Positions 34,939 through 46,330 of a stretch of 64,000 nt of DNA are shown here, piece after piece; position 1 is the stretch's first letter; the number at the start of each line of letters is the position of its first letter. A model generated the notes under the pieces. The model saw only the letters and a program-made list of their open reading frames with translations, was not told the DNA's origin and searched no databases. Source of the stretch: Musa acuminata AAA Group (Eukaryota > Streptophyta > Magnoliopsida > Zingiberales > Musaceae); assembly GCF_036884655.1 (NCBI RefSeq), contig NC_088347.1, positions 18,911,001 to 18,975,000 of the forward strand, in the 5' to 3' direction. The translations under genes were made by a program, and so were the position numbers.

Positions 34939-37900
34939 GTGGATATATCTTTCAACAGTCTAACCAAGGTTTCTTTGTCAGGTTAACAAGGTAAGGTTTC
35001 TGCATGGTCTTCTGTAGTGTACCAAAGTTTCTGTTCTTGTGTTATTTCTTCTGTTTCTGTGTTCTTACTGGCAATGTTTTTCCACCATAGACCAGGTGGT
35101 ACATGTGGTATTTGGTTCACGATCCACTAGTTTGTGGTCACAAATTTCCTGCTCAATCAATTTCTTTGCTTCTTTTTTGATGCTCAAAATTTTAATGGCT
35201 TATTCACAGTTTAGATCAGGTTGCTATCTCAGATGTCAGATTGAAAGGTAGATTGACAATCTTAAGTGAGATTTAGACTTTATGTTAGTCCCAGAAAAGA
35301 TTATATGTATTAGAGTGTTTTTATGCCTAAAGAATGTGATTGTGGATTTAATTGGGTAAAATCAACACAATTATGTTGTTTTTATTTTTTGTTTTCCAAA
35401 TTGTGCATTCATTAAACATGGCCAAATGTTAAAATTAAAAGATCTTGAACCACCCACTGGTTTGTGGAAGATAAAAAGAAAGGGTAGGTGGGAGTCTCAA
35501 AAACAATAGAAGGATATTGAATCTATCTTTTCTTTCTTTAATTTTGATTAGTATGATATAATGGTATAGATTATTATACCTAGTGAAGTCAGAAATTAAA
35601 CAAAATTATTTTAAACACCCAAAGATTTGATTTTATTTTTCTTTTTTTCCTGGTCCTCGAGGCTAAGGTGAACAAGCATTTTATATGTTAGGATGATGAT
35701 CGTAAGTCAATTATTAGAGTTATCCATGCTTAGTATTTAAACGAGACAGTTGTTTTTTGGGTTCGAACATTTTGACGTGCAGCTCCATCAAACCCGAATG
35801 GGGACGTCTCTCTAAAGCACACTGAATAATAATCGCACCCTTTAGTTCCAAATGTTTCAATAGATAGATGGATAGAGCATTGGTTGTCTTTATGTTTGCT
35901 GAGAATGGTGGGTGATTGATACATTAGGTCCAGCTTTGGGTCTTCCTCAGAGTTGATATAGTCAAGCTCTCTTTGTTCTTTTGTGAGGGCCCTACTGTGG
36001 GTTAGGCGTCGTATGTCACCACATAAATGGCACCTACCTTATCACCACAACAACTTGGTGATACATGAAACATGAGGTCGTGCCATAGTTAGCAATTTTT
36101 TCTCTCTCTCGCTCTCTCTGTGTTAGTTTGTCTTTTGGACTTGCGTGACAGCCTCGATGACACAAGGAATCGCTTGATGGCAACCATACATCCAATGGGG
36201 AAGGAGAAATTTTTAGTCATATGTTTGAGTTTTGGTGCAAAGAAGCATTGGATTCTTTTGCCCCTCCCTCCTTCCAAAATGGTACGAAAATTACAATCAT
36301 TTCAGCTTAATTTAATTGATTGATCGAGTGGATGATGTAGTCATCCTTGGCAGACAACTCCTAGTGGGCCTATTAATTTATATTTTAATGGAAAGAACAT
36401 AAACCATGATTGACCTATTTTTTTTAGTTTTAGTATAAAAAATTAAACATCGTGTCTTAAGAACGATCATTGAGATGGATGCTTCTTAGAGATATTTTTT
36501 CTCAAAACAAATCACTCCTCAAGTGTCATTTGTAAAACTAGCTAGCGTACAAGTATATCTCAAACTCATTTCTTTAAAACGATTAAGGATAATTTTTTTC
36601 ACAACAAATCGTTTCACAAGTGTTATCTATAAAACTAACATACAAGTGTGTCCCTAATGAATGCTTCTCGGGGATAATTTTTCTCAAAACAAATTATGTG
36701 TCCGATACATCTACTTTGATACACAAGTCGAGTCTTATACGAAAGTTGAAAATTATGGTTTCGATCCTAAAGTAACTGAATAAGAAATATTTCAGTGAAT
36801 ATATTACTCCTTAATTCATGTTGATGTGATGAGTTTGAGTTTGGTTAAGTGGGCTTTGCGTGTGACGAGTCGCAGCAGTTGATCCGAAATATTAACCATA
36901 TCACCTACATATCATATGCTTGCCACTAAAAATAAGTTTATCATGTCGTACGAGGAAGATTATTTGTTTACTAATACTTGAGATCTTCCTTTTCTTATCC
37001 TTCCTACTACTAGGATGTAGGATGTAAGATGTACACATGCAATGCAATCGTGACTCCATCAAATACTTTTTTGGATTAAGTTTGCTTGGGTTGTTTCTAG
37101 TGATTGATGGATTGTTTGTTGTCCTCTGATTGCCTCTTAGTGGATTAGAATATGTTTCTCTACATGTTGTTTAGATCAGCTTTTGCTCTCCACTAATGCA
37201 TGGTTGGAGGCCAGATAAAAAAGAAAACATAAATAGGGAGTGAAGACCTCGAGCATATATGTTGACAAGCATGAAACGAGACAACAACACTCATTCTCTA
37301 GTCCCATAATTGAGCATGAAAAGTATGTTGTAATTTGCATCTTATTAATCCTAAGTTTAGTCCAACATGCAAAAGTGGATAAGAATTTAAATCCACAGTA
37401 TATATAAAGAAAAAAACACTCGACATTAGTGTTAATTGGCCGCAGTTCGTATGGAGATGAGATGACAGGGAAAGTTGACTTTCTCTTCAGGTGTCAGATT
37501 AGATTTTGGATCACGAATTTTCCAGCTACTGGAGCTTAACCTGGAGAAGCAAATCCTTACTGCTGAAACACAAAGGTTCCTTCTCCACCCACCGAATCCA
37601 TTATGTTCTTAGTCTTCACTCTCTACAGGCCTTGTTTTATGTGATCGGAGGAGATGGTGCCGCTGCTCCCATTATTCCCACACTCGCAGTCATCATAGAG
37701 GACCCATCCCTACTCCTCACTCGTGGGTTCACAGTCTATCAAATGGCCAAATTTGTCAGAATATGTATGTTGTGCCATTCACATAAGCTACATAGGGTAC
37801 CATCTTCATCATCCCTCTTTGGATGTTTGTCACAGTAATCTGCTTAGATCTTGTCGTAATATTGCGTTAGTGGTGACAGTGTTTCCCGCACATCCGTCAG

Positions 37901-38149
37901 ATGACCATACGAACACTTCAGATTCCTTCATCAATATATATTCATCCATTAGCAGCACTACCACTTTTGACGTCCGATCTCAACCCGCCCTTTCTCTCCC
38001 TTTCCTGCCAACTGCAAAGCTTCCTGACAAAGATAAAGAAGCTGTGTTCGGAGAGGAATCAAAGGGTTGTAAGAGAACAGACTTCAACCAAAGCAAAACC
38101 CTTGCACACCAAAACCACTAGGGCAGACACAGGAGACCCAAGGAAAGCA
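34939..38149. other. Intergenic between importin and ALOG genes
   Basis: The left few hundred bases are importin 3' untranslated sequence. The right roughly 600 bases are probably ALOG promoter and leader; the ALOG frame stays open back to 37901, without support for translation there. A CT-rich run lies at about 36100-36120. No other gene, RNA or element is seen. Confidence 0.45.
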
Positions 38150-38830
38150 ATGGATACTGACCCGGCCGCATCGTCTGTCGCCGGTGATCCATCTCCGCCA
38201 CCCCCACCACCACCTCCTCAGCAGCAGCAGCCACCGAGTCGGTACGAGTCGCAGAAGCGGCGGGACTGGAACACGTTCCTGCAGTACCTGAGGAGCCACA
38301 GGCCGCCGCTGAGCCTGGCGGGCTGCAGCGGGGCTCACGTGATCGAGTTCTTGAAGTACCTGGACCAGTTCGGGAAGACGAAGGTGCACGCGCCCGGATG
38401 CACCTTCTTCGGCCACCCGAACCCGCCGGCGCCGTGCGTGTGCCCGCTGAAGCAGGCCTGGGGCTCGCTCGACGCACTCATCGGGCGCCTCCGGGCCGCC
38501 TACGAGGAGAACGACGGCCGCCAGGACTCCAACCCCTTCGGCGCGAGGCCCGTCGGTGTCTACCTTCGGCAGGTGAAGGAGAATCAGGCCAAAGCTCGCG
38601 GCATCCCTTACGAGAAGAAGAAGAAGAAGCGGAAGCGCTTCCAGGACACGGAAACCCCCAGCGAAGGGATATCGGTTGGCGGAGCCGGAGCGGAGGCTTC
38701 GCTGTCCGCAGCCGTTGCTGTTTCCGGTGCGAGTGCAACTGGCACTAGTACTGTGGCTGAGGCTTTTAGCACTTCAACGGCAGTCGGAGACGGATCGCTT
38801 GCGTCGCCGGCGGGCTCATCAGCTCCTTAA
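38150..38830 (+). CDS. ALOG-domain (LSH/G1-like) transcription regulator
   Basis: A single-exon protein of 226 aa. The start is the ATG of [10 protein letters not shown]. After a Pro/Gln low-complexity N-terminus (15-29) the ALOG domain covers about residues 31-158: [18 protein letters not shown], then the zinc-ribbon insert with C84, H89, C96 and C98 ([19 protein letters not shown]), then [19 protein letters not shown] and [14 protein letters not shown] nuclear localisation signal KKKKKRKR lies at 156-163. The Ser/Ala/Thr-rich tail is disordered. ALOG proteins (LSH in Arabidopsis, G1 and TAWAWA1 in rice) are plant-specific DNA-binding regulators of organ boundaries, meristem maturation and inflorescence form. 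The domain derives from tyrosine-recombinase-like DNA-binding folds. Which family member this is cannot be decided here. Confidence 0.95.
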   Translation: MDTDPAASSVAGDPSPPPPPPPPQQQQPPSRYESQKRRDWNTFLQYLRSHRPPLSLAGCSGAHVIEFLKYLDQFGKTKVHAPGCTFFGHPNPPAPCVCPLKQAWGSLDALIGRLRAAYEENDGRQDSNPFGARPVGVYLRQVKENQAKARGIPYEKKKKKRKRFQDTETPSEGISVGGAGAEASLSAAVAVSGASATGTSTVAEAFSTSTAVGDGSLASPAGSSAP

Positions 38831-41730
38831 GTAGCTCATTTCTTTTCTTCTTGCTGCTATTTGTCGAGGAAGGATACAGGAGATCGTACAGACAAAGTTC
38901 TTGGCTAATTCTTCATATTTCCGAGACCAATTCGGCATGTTTTGATCTTTTGATCCTTCCTTTCTCTTTCTCTGCCGCTTTTCTTCTGATTGAATTGGTG
39001 CACAGCATCGACAATTGTAATCTCTTTGTTCCCTATCCGTATGAAGCCGACAATTCTATTACTTATGTGTGTTGGCGACGGCAAGTAGTGGGTGTTCATC
39101 TGATGAAAGCAGAAAACTTACCAACAGCAGTATGATTATTCTTCTGATGTCTCCTTATTTTGCTGCTATTTAATTATCAGCTTCATCAGAAGGCTGCTGT
39201 ATTCTCTCTACCTGTGAGCTTTGATTCCTTCTCTCCTTCCAACATTGGCTTGCGAGGGCCAAACTGAGGAACTCGAACCCTACTCGCCTCCATGTTTGAA
39301 AGAGGACACTGTTTAGACTCAATGGAAGTGAGACTTCCACAGAAATTGTTGCCTTATTTTATGATTCATATGCTGTTGAATCGGACTCATATCTCCTGCA
39401 CAGTTACATCGAGGGTCGCATACATAACCTTACGGCATCTCATAAATCTCGTATGCCTCTTTGCTATCATGAGCATAAATCAATCAATACTACATTTGTC
39501 ATATCTTGATCAAAGGTGGATGAGAGTGTCCACTCGGCTTTTTCTACACAGGGAGCCGCCGCAGAGAATGACAAATGGTACCTAAGTTTCCCTGTCAGCT
39601 TGTGTTATCAACCGTTGTATCCTCACTCGATCGTCTTTCTATCGCTGTTGTCAAGCTTCTTCTGCATGCAATGTTATCGTGGGTGAGAAGAGAGAAAGAG
39701 GGAGGATCTACTTCGCTGCAAGCCGAACTCATAGTTACTGTACACTAAAGGGAAGCAGCAGCAGCAGCAGCAGCAGCGGCAGAAGAGATTCTTGTACGGC
39801 CCGTTGGAGAAGCCGACTTTTGTTGCAGTGAGAAGTTTGAACGACTGAAAAGCTTGCAGGTGGACGCTCGAGTGCGCTCCATTATTTTAAGAGGGAGATG
39901 GAGGGATGAAAGGGAAAGGCACGGCAAGCAAAAGTGATGAGGAACTCGTCGTCATCTGTGATCTAAATGAATATATTCCTTAAATAGCCCGAACTACAAC
40001 TGCGTTCATCACTTGACGACGTACTGCTCCAGTTGCCATTTTTCGTTCCTTCTTTTCTCTTGATATGATCTAATTGGATTACCATTCACCGAACTGTAGC
40101 AGCAGATCGGATGTGGTCGTCTCTTCTTTCTTGCTTTCTTTCAAGATCAAGACAGCATAAGATAAAAAGCTGGAATTCTGCTTTGGAGCTCCATAATTGT
40201 TGCGGGGTAACACTTTCAGTAGGAAAAGAGATAAAAAAGGAGAAGACGACAGCCAAATTTAAATGTTGAGAGTTCAGCAAGTCTTGCCATCCGACAATTA
40301 ATTCTTGTATCATCATTTCAACTCTTTCTTTCTTTTTGGGTTATTTCTTTAATTGCCAAATGATCTATTTTAGTCCAAAACACAATTTAACACCACAATT
40401 TCTCGTCCGCGAATACTTTTTTTATAGTCCTAACTCTAGTTCAAAATGGATAATTTCGGTTTTATCGAATTTAAAATTACAATTAAACCGGTTCTAGGTG
40501 ATTCTAGTTCCCATATGATTTTTGTTTCGAAACTTTTTATTTTAACCCTCCAATTGGTTCTTTGCTAAGTTGTTTGAAGGACAAATTCATTAGTCGGAGA
40601 ACATTTAATTATTTATATTTTTTTTATTTTTTTGGTTGGATCTAAATCGAATCAAACAATCGATTTCGATTTCGGTTTCGTACCGAAACTAAACCATTAG
40701 AACTCGATTGGATGTTGCGAGTGATAAATTATAAATTATCTTATGCTATGAATTTAATAGCAAATTGTTATGTTGGTAGAGATCAAGATTACCATTAGGC
40801 ACAATAATTAAATTTATAGTTAAAATAGTACATCTATCTAATCCAAAAAACCAATACTTTTTATCTTTAATATATGTACGATTCAATCGACAGAATAATC
40901 GATTCATTTATTTGATAGGTATAAAATTAAACCATCCAAAATTTTCAAGTCTAGATGAATAGTAATAATTCATTTTCTTCAACTTTTGATATAAAACTAA
41001 ATTGGGGATCGGTATATACGGGAAAACGCAGTTTTGTGGTAATGTCATGGGAAGACTATATATGTAGTTGAGAGCTGCATCAACGAGTGCCCCATTAGAG
41101 AGCCAGCAACTGGCCATCGGTGGCTCATCATGTTCTCCGGTACAAAGGTCTTTTGGTTGTGTGTTTTCCTGCCTGCCGTGCAGCGGTGAGCCTACAAGGT
41201 ATCATCATTTTGATGGAAACACCTTGGAATAGTGGAGCAAGGACCGGTGGCATGCATCAACGTCGGGCACGTACATGGTGGCATGATGGCTGACAGGGAG
41301 AAGTGACCAAGGAGCAGCAGCAACGCTTACTCCTGCCACTTCTCTCTCCTCAGTATCGTCAGTCTCACCCGTGGCTAAGATCGATGTACGCAATGAACCA
41401 ATAAAATGGAGGTGGGAGATGTCTACTGTTTAGCTTGGTTCAGCACAGTCGTCTCACTGCACAAGCATCAAAGGAAGAAGAAGGCGTCGGCAATGGAAGG
41501 AGGGACTCGATCCAGCCAATTGCAATGGGATGGAGGAGAAGACGTCGGCAATGGAGCGGGGAATGCGGCGCAGCCGACTGCAAGTGTGCAGCGAACTGTG
41601 GTGATCCGACAAGCCACAAGTTGCTGGGTGTGGGGAGTTGGGAGTCCACGTAGTCGTGTAGTCCGTGAATGAGGCAGCATTATTCTCATGTACTCTTCTC
41701 ATGCTGTTGTTTGACAAGCCAAGCACTATA

Positions 41731-41733
<3 letters not shown>

Positions 41734-41784
<51 letters not shown>

Positions 41785-41795
41785 CGAGAGAGAGA
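41734..41795. repeat. GA microsatellite
   Basis: A GA run of about 45 bp, pure at first, then interrupted by two C residues. The matching Ser/Leu-rich frame on the minus strand is an artefact. Confidence 0.95.
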
Positions 41796-43430
41796 TGGCA
41801 GCATTTGATTGGTTTGCTGCAAGAGATCTCGTTCAAGAGTTGGAATCCTCAATTGTAGCGTCCACCATGCTTCAATATTGGCACCATAGATCATGTCTTG
41901 TGTAATTACAAACCAGATGACTTGTCTTCTGAAACAATCAAATCAAAAAGAGTGAAATTAGTAAGTTGGATGGTGAGTATTCTTCTCGGATGTATTTATA
42001 TTAGATTTCACATACCCATATATGGTCACAGGGACCGAAAAGATCTACTGGGGGCAATTGGATCACTAGATCTTGCAGTGGATCCTCATGGATAGGCTGA
42101 GAGTGGGCACCATTAACTTTGACCAAATCATTAAACCCTGTAGTAGGACAAACATAAAGCTAGAGAGCCACTAGTCCCGCAGACAAAGAGAGCAACTGAT
42201 GCACTGTAATATTACCATTTGGAAGCAAAAGCATTTCTTTCATATGATTTAAGATAATCTAGATAGATAAAGTCTTCTATTTTTTTTTCACTTTCAATCA
42301 GAAAAAAGATTAAATATTTGTCATTATAAAAAAATTATTTCTGAATCAAGTTATATTTAAATTTATTTTACTGAGTCTTCACTATAAATAAAAAAGTGCT
42401 GTCATAGTTTCGATTCTTCTCTCTCTTTCTACTTAGGCATCAGAATGATTAAGTTAAGGGTAAATCGGCTGTCGGTCTTCTATTTTAAGAATGGAGGTTT
42501 ATGAAAGCTTGGTTTGACTTTCCGAACATCATCCTATGTCCGTTTCTCCCTTACATCGTTCCTCGAGTAACTCTTGTGTCAATTTTAGGCTCGAGACAGG
42601 TCGGATCGTCACCGTGGCTCCCAATCGATGATCAAATCAAAAGACTAATCGGTAGTGGTTTCGACTACTGAAAATGGCTTGGACAATGACCCAAGCAGAA
42701 GAGAAGTTCCAACTGTGGGACACAAGAGACAACAAGGATCATTAAAGGCCATGCAAGTTGCATCTCAAGTTGCGGACCATCTCATTCGCCAGTACCATAG
42801 AAATAATACCCAACAGAAGAAAGCTCGAAAGAAGGGGAAGAGTAGCAACTCAAGGACAAGAACCTGATGGAGAAATCAAGTAAAGAGACCCCAACTTGCT
42901 TCTCTTTTATCACCAAGTTGAGGTTGCCAGTGTCAAGTTGCTCCGCTGGCCGAACAGCTGTTGATTCGCCCATATTAATGGGGAAATAATACTCCAATGC
43001 AACTTGCAGCTGCAGAAAAATGGACGACGCCTGCACTTCCCACCATCTTCTTCTCTCCTATGAGAAGCTTTATATGGTGAACTGTGATTCTGAAAGGCAT
43101 AGGTAGTATTGGATTGTTACTGGAATGTTGTTGTGATCGATGTCGATGAGTTCTACTGCTGGGGATTTGTTATGCCAACTCCTAGGTTTTGAAGACGAGA
43201 AGAAGCATAGAACTTGCTTAAATGTGGATGGGGTCTTCACAGGAATCCCATCTCATTCCAACTTGACTAACACTGTAATGTTGATCTAATCTAACTCCAT
43301 TTTCAAGTTATCAACTAAACTTAGTTAAGATCTTGAATTCGACTTCTGCCTGCTTAGAATTAAAATATATTTATATAGTACTATTTACATAGTTTTAGAT
43401 TTGTGATTGTCAAGCAATTTGATGAGGAAA

Positions 43431-43453
43431 TATATATATATATATATATATAT
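43431..43453. repeat. AT dinucleotide microsatellite
   Basis: An uninterrupted TA run of 23 bp, about 360 bp downstream of the PYL stop codon. Confidence 0.95.
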
Positions 43454-43812
43454 TTGATATCATGACGTATCCGAGGTGGTACGTTAGTGGATGCTTTGTC
43501 ATATCTAAATTGACTCTGCTACCCCCAAAGTTTGATGACAAAACTAGACATAGAAAGACGTCATTGTATATATTTTTTTAAAATAAAGTAAAAAAAATCA
43601 TCATCCATTTTTTTCACCGATGAGAATTTATAGAAAAAAAAGTGAAACATACGTGTCCAAGATATTATTATTCACAGCATAATTTGTTATTTTGTACTAC
43701 ACTCGCAAAATAGAAAGAAAAAAGGGGCAAAGAGAACATAAAGGTGGAGGTGAAATAAGAAAACTGCGAAAACGTAAACGAACGATGGGAATCGAGAACC
43801 CCACCCATCCAA

Positions 43813-44544
43813 TTACGGGTTCGCCCTCCTAACGCCGGCCTCGATACCAGCGACGGCGCTGCTTTGCCTGACGAGGCCTTCGGCGATCCGCGCCAGCGAC
43901 TGCAGGTTGCACTTAACGATGGTGTCGACGAACACCCGCGTCTCCTCCGTCGTGTTCCCTGGCGGCACGTCCACCACGTACGATTCCACCACCAGCGTGC
44001 AGCCGCCGCCGGCGCTGCCTCCCACGACCGGGTGGAGCGTGGTCACGGAGCAGTAGTTGGCGAGGCGGTGCTCGCCGCCGACCACCCGGAAGCTGAGGAC
44101 GTGGCTCTCGTCGTCGAGGATCTCGAGGCGCTCGGTGCTGGTGGCCGCCGGCAGGCCCGACACGACGCGCACCTCCCGCAGGGTGCCCACGTCGCCGTCC
44201 CCCACGATGACGCTGCAGCTCTTCACGAAGTGCTTGTAGACCTGCGGCTTGTCGAAGCGCCGCACCACCGACCACACTGCCGCCACCGGCGCCGCCACCG
44301 CCTGCACCACCGCGGAGCAGCATTGGTTGGGCCCCACCGCATGATCATGGTGCCTCGCGACCGCCTCCTGCACATCATGCGCGGCGCACATCTCCCCCGC
44401 GGGGTTCTCGTAGTGCCCGGCCACAGCCTCCAGCACCTCGTGCGCCGCCGTGCACCTCTCCCCCGCCATCACCGCGCCGCCTCCGACGCCCGCGGTTGCC
44501 CTTTGGTGCGGGACGTAAGACGCGGCAGCAGGGACGCAAGCCAT
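43813..44544 (-). CDS. PYR/PYL/RCAR abscisic-acid receptor, PYL4/5/6-like
   Basis: A single-exon protein of 243 aa with an ATG start at 44544. The START-like ABA-binding fold covers about residues 72-228. The pocket lysine is K104 (VYKHFVKSC), the gate loop SGLPA is at 129-133, and the latch HRL at 159-161 (GGEHRLANY). The C-terminal helix region starts [18 protein letters not shown]. These are the ABA- and PP2C-contact elements. The receptor closes over ABA and inhibits clade A PP2C phosphatases, freeing SnRK2 kinases. The lack of introns and [30 protein letters not shown] place it in the PYL4-6 branch. The N-terminus is unusual: residues 31-50 and 53-71 are a tandem duplicate of the helix-1 segment ([39 protein letters not shown]). 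Very GC-rich. Confidence 0.95.
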   Translation of the reverse strand: MACVPAAASYVPHQRATAGVGGGAVMAGERCTAAHEVLEAVAGHYENPAGEMCAAHDVQEAVARHHDHAVGPNQCCSAVVQAVAAPVAAVWSVVRRFDKPQVYKHFVKSCSVIVGDGDVGTLREVRVVSGLPAATSTERLEILDDESHVLSFRVVGGEHRLANYCSVTTLHPVVGGSAGGGCTLVVESYVVDVPPGNTTEETRVFVDTIVKCNLQSLARIAEGLVRQSSAVAGIEAGVRRANP

Positions 44545-44570
44545 TGCTTTGCCTCCTTATCAGTCCAAAA

Positions 44571-44620
44571 AAGAGAAGAGAAGAGAAGAGAAGAGAAGAG
44601 AGAGTGAGAGAGAGAGAGAC
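44571..44620. repeat. AGAAG/GA microsatellite in the PYL leader
   Basis: A run of 'agaag' pentamers followed by GA dinucleotides starts 27 bp upstream of the PYL ATG. On the coding strand it is a CT-rich 5' leader. Confidence 0.9.
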
Positions 44621-46330
44621 AGATATTTGGGCAGAGGAGGAAGGGATGGAGAAGAGGGGATATATAAATAGAAATGAGCTGGAGAAGAGTTGTCTCCCTT
44701 GACACAGCAAATGGATTGTTTCTTTCTCCTTCGTTATTTGTTTCTGGCTGAAGATAGTTATTTGAATTGTGTTCTTACTGAGACAATTAAAATATATGCG
44801 TGTATTTAATAGCATCTTTAATGAGAAAATTATGGTGCACACAAATCTATGAAATGTTCTTTCCAATCTTGTGATCCAACACTGAAATATGATGATCTAT
44901 AATTCCAGCATTCATATATATATATATATATATATAAGATTGAGAGGAAATCTGCAGACAATTGGGTGGATAATTACCAAGCTCAAGTCAAATGAGGAAG
45001 ATAAAATGAGAGTGTCACAAGAGAACATGAATCTGCATCTACTTGGCTCTTACAGTCAAACCTTAGCTGCCCAGTTGGCCACTAGCAACAAGTGATGTTT
45101 CATCACTGTTCTCTATTGGACAAATATTATCCATATACATATATCAAATTGATGTGATATTGTAGGGCTAACCATCAATCAAGAAACAAAGATAGTTTGA
45201 AACATCAGCTAATAATAATATCATCTATGAAGGATTCTTTTGCATATAAATTGGGAAGTAACCCAATTAATGAGAAAGAGCGACATAATCGACATAGAAC
45301 CCACATTTGGTAAAACAATTAATTTTTGACAGTGAGTGTGAAATCATATAAATATTTTATTGACTTTCTTATTTATTTGATCTCTGATCTTTCTATTTTG
45401 TGAGTTGAGTTTTTCCATCTGGAAATCCATCCACTAAAGTGGAGTGTTTCTGATGAATTTATAACGAAGAAAGAAAGAAAGAAAGAAAGCAGCAAATGGG
45501 GGCAGTCAGTCCAGTCCAGTCCACTTGCAGGGATTGTTCAAGGCAATGGATAAGCAGTGGGTTAAAGCAGACGGAGGTGACGCAAAGCGCAAGTGGTACC
45601 AAAAAAGATGGGGTCTACTCGTCAACTTCACATGTAACTCGTCCCGCTTCTTTGCACGCAGTGTCTTCCGGTTGTCATTTTCCTCGTGCAAGGAGATGCA
45701 TGGCTTGGGGACAGCTCGAGGTGAGTCGATGGCCGTCTCCTTGGAGTGCACACGGCCAGCATTTACTCGATGAGTGTGATGCCTATTTATTGCCTACCAT
45801 CCATTTTTTCTTTTGCGTGTCCAACTTTTCTTTTGTGTTCCTGCATCAAATACTGCAGCAAAACAAAAAAACACTGCTGCTGCACGGACTACGCATGCAG
45901 TTCTTGCATGGCCACCAGGAATTCTGCCGACACGTATTTGTTGGTCCTGAGAATGAGAACCATCGCCTTCCTCACTCGTGTCTTCTGTCTGTAGTCGGGA
46001 AAAGACGTCCACGGTCACTCGGTTAAGTTGATAAGAATTCTAACCCACCGTGTGGGATCTGCACATTCTGATTTAGAATTATAGTAATATGATGATGCTA
46101 AGAAAACACACCGAAGAAATATAAATTTATACAAAAATGTAAATCTTATACATTTCCGGAACCATTTCTGATCCCATCTTTGCACCGACCCCAAACAGCA
46201 ATGACAATGGAAGAAAGGGTTTCGAGTCAAACGCAGAGGCAGATCGCTGTTCGTCAGAACTAAGCGATGGAATTACACATGGATGGGTTTACTAACAATC
46301 TGCAAAGAATAGGTGGTCTTCACATCTTAC
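44621..46330. other. Intergenic between PYL and SNX2 genes
   Basis: This holds the PYL promoter on the left and the SNX2 3' untranslated region on the right. It carries an AT microsatellite at 44914-44936 and a GAAA microsatellite at about 45466-45489. Frames near 45.5-46.0 kb show no recognisable domain. No gene seen. Confidence 0.45.

Larger units (their letters stand above)
38831..43812. other. Intergenic 5 kb between ALOG and PYL genes
   Basis: The first part is ALOG 3' untranslated sequence. A run of AGC triplets at about 39755-39780 gives a poly-Ala frame on the minus strand (39745-39927) that has no supporting features. Later parts are AT-rich with microsatellites. No gene can be supported. 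Confidence 0.45.

Noticed and set aside
37901..38149. N-terminal extension of the ALOG protein
   Set aside because: The in-frame stretch has no family similarity and looks like leader; ALOG proteins start shortly before the [11 protein letters not shown] region.
39745..39927. Small secreted-type peptide ending in poly-Ala
   Set aside because: Poly-Ala comes from a trinucleotide microsatellite and no peptide family motif is recognisable.
42655..42867. 70-aa basic protein on the plus strand
   Set aside because: The frame begins with GTG, has no recognisable domain and no splice or leader context.
43864..44607. 247-aa His/Arg-rich frame opposite the PYL gene
   Set aside because: Antisense shadow of a very GC-rich coding sequence.
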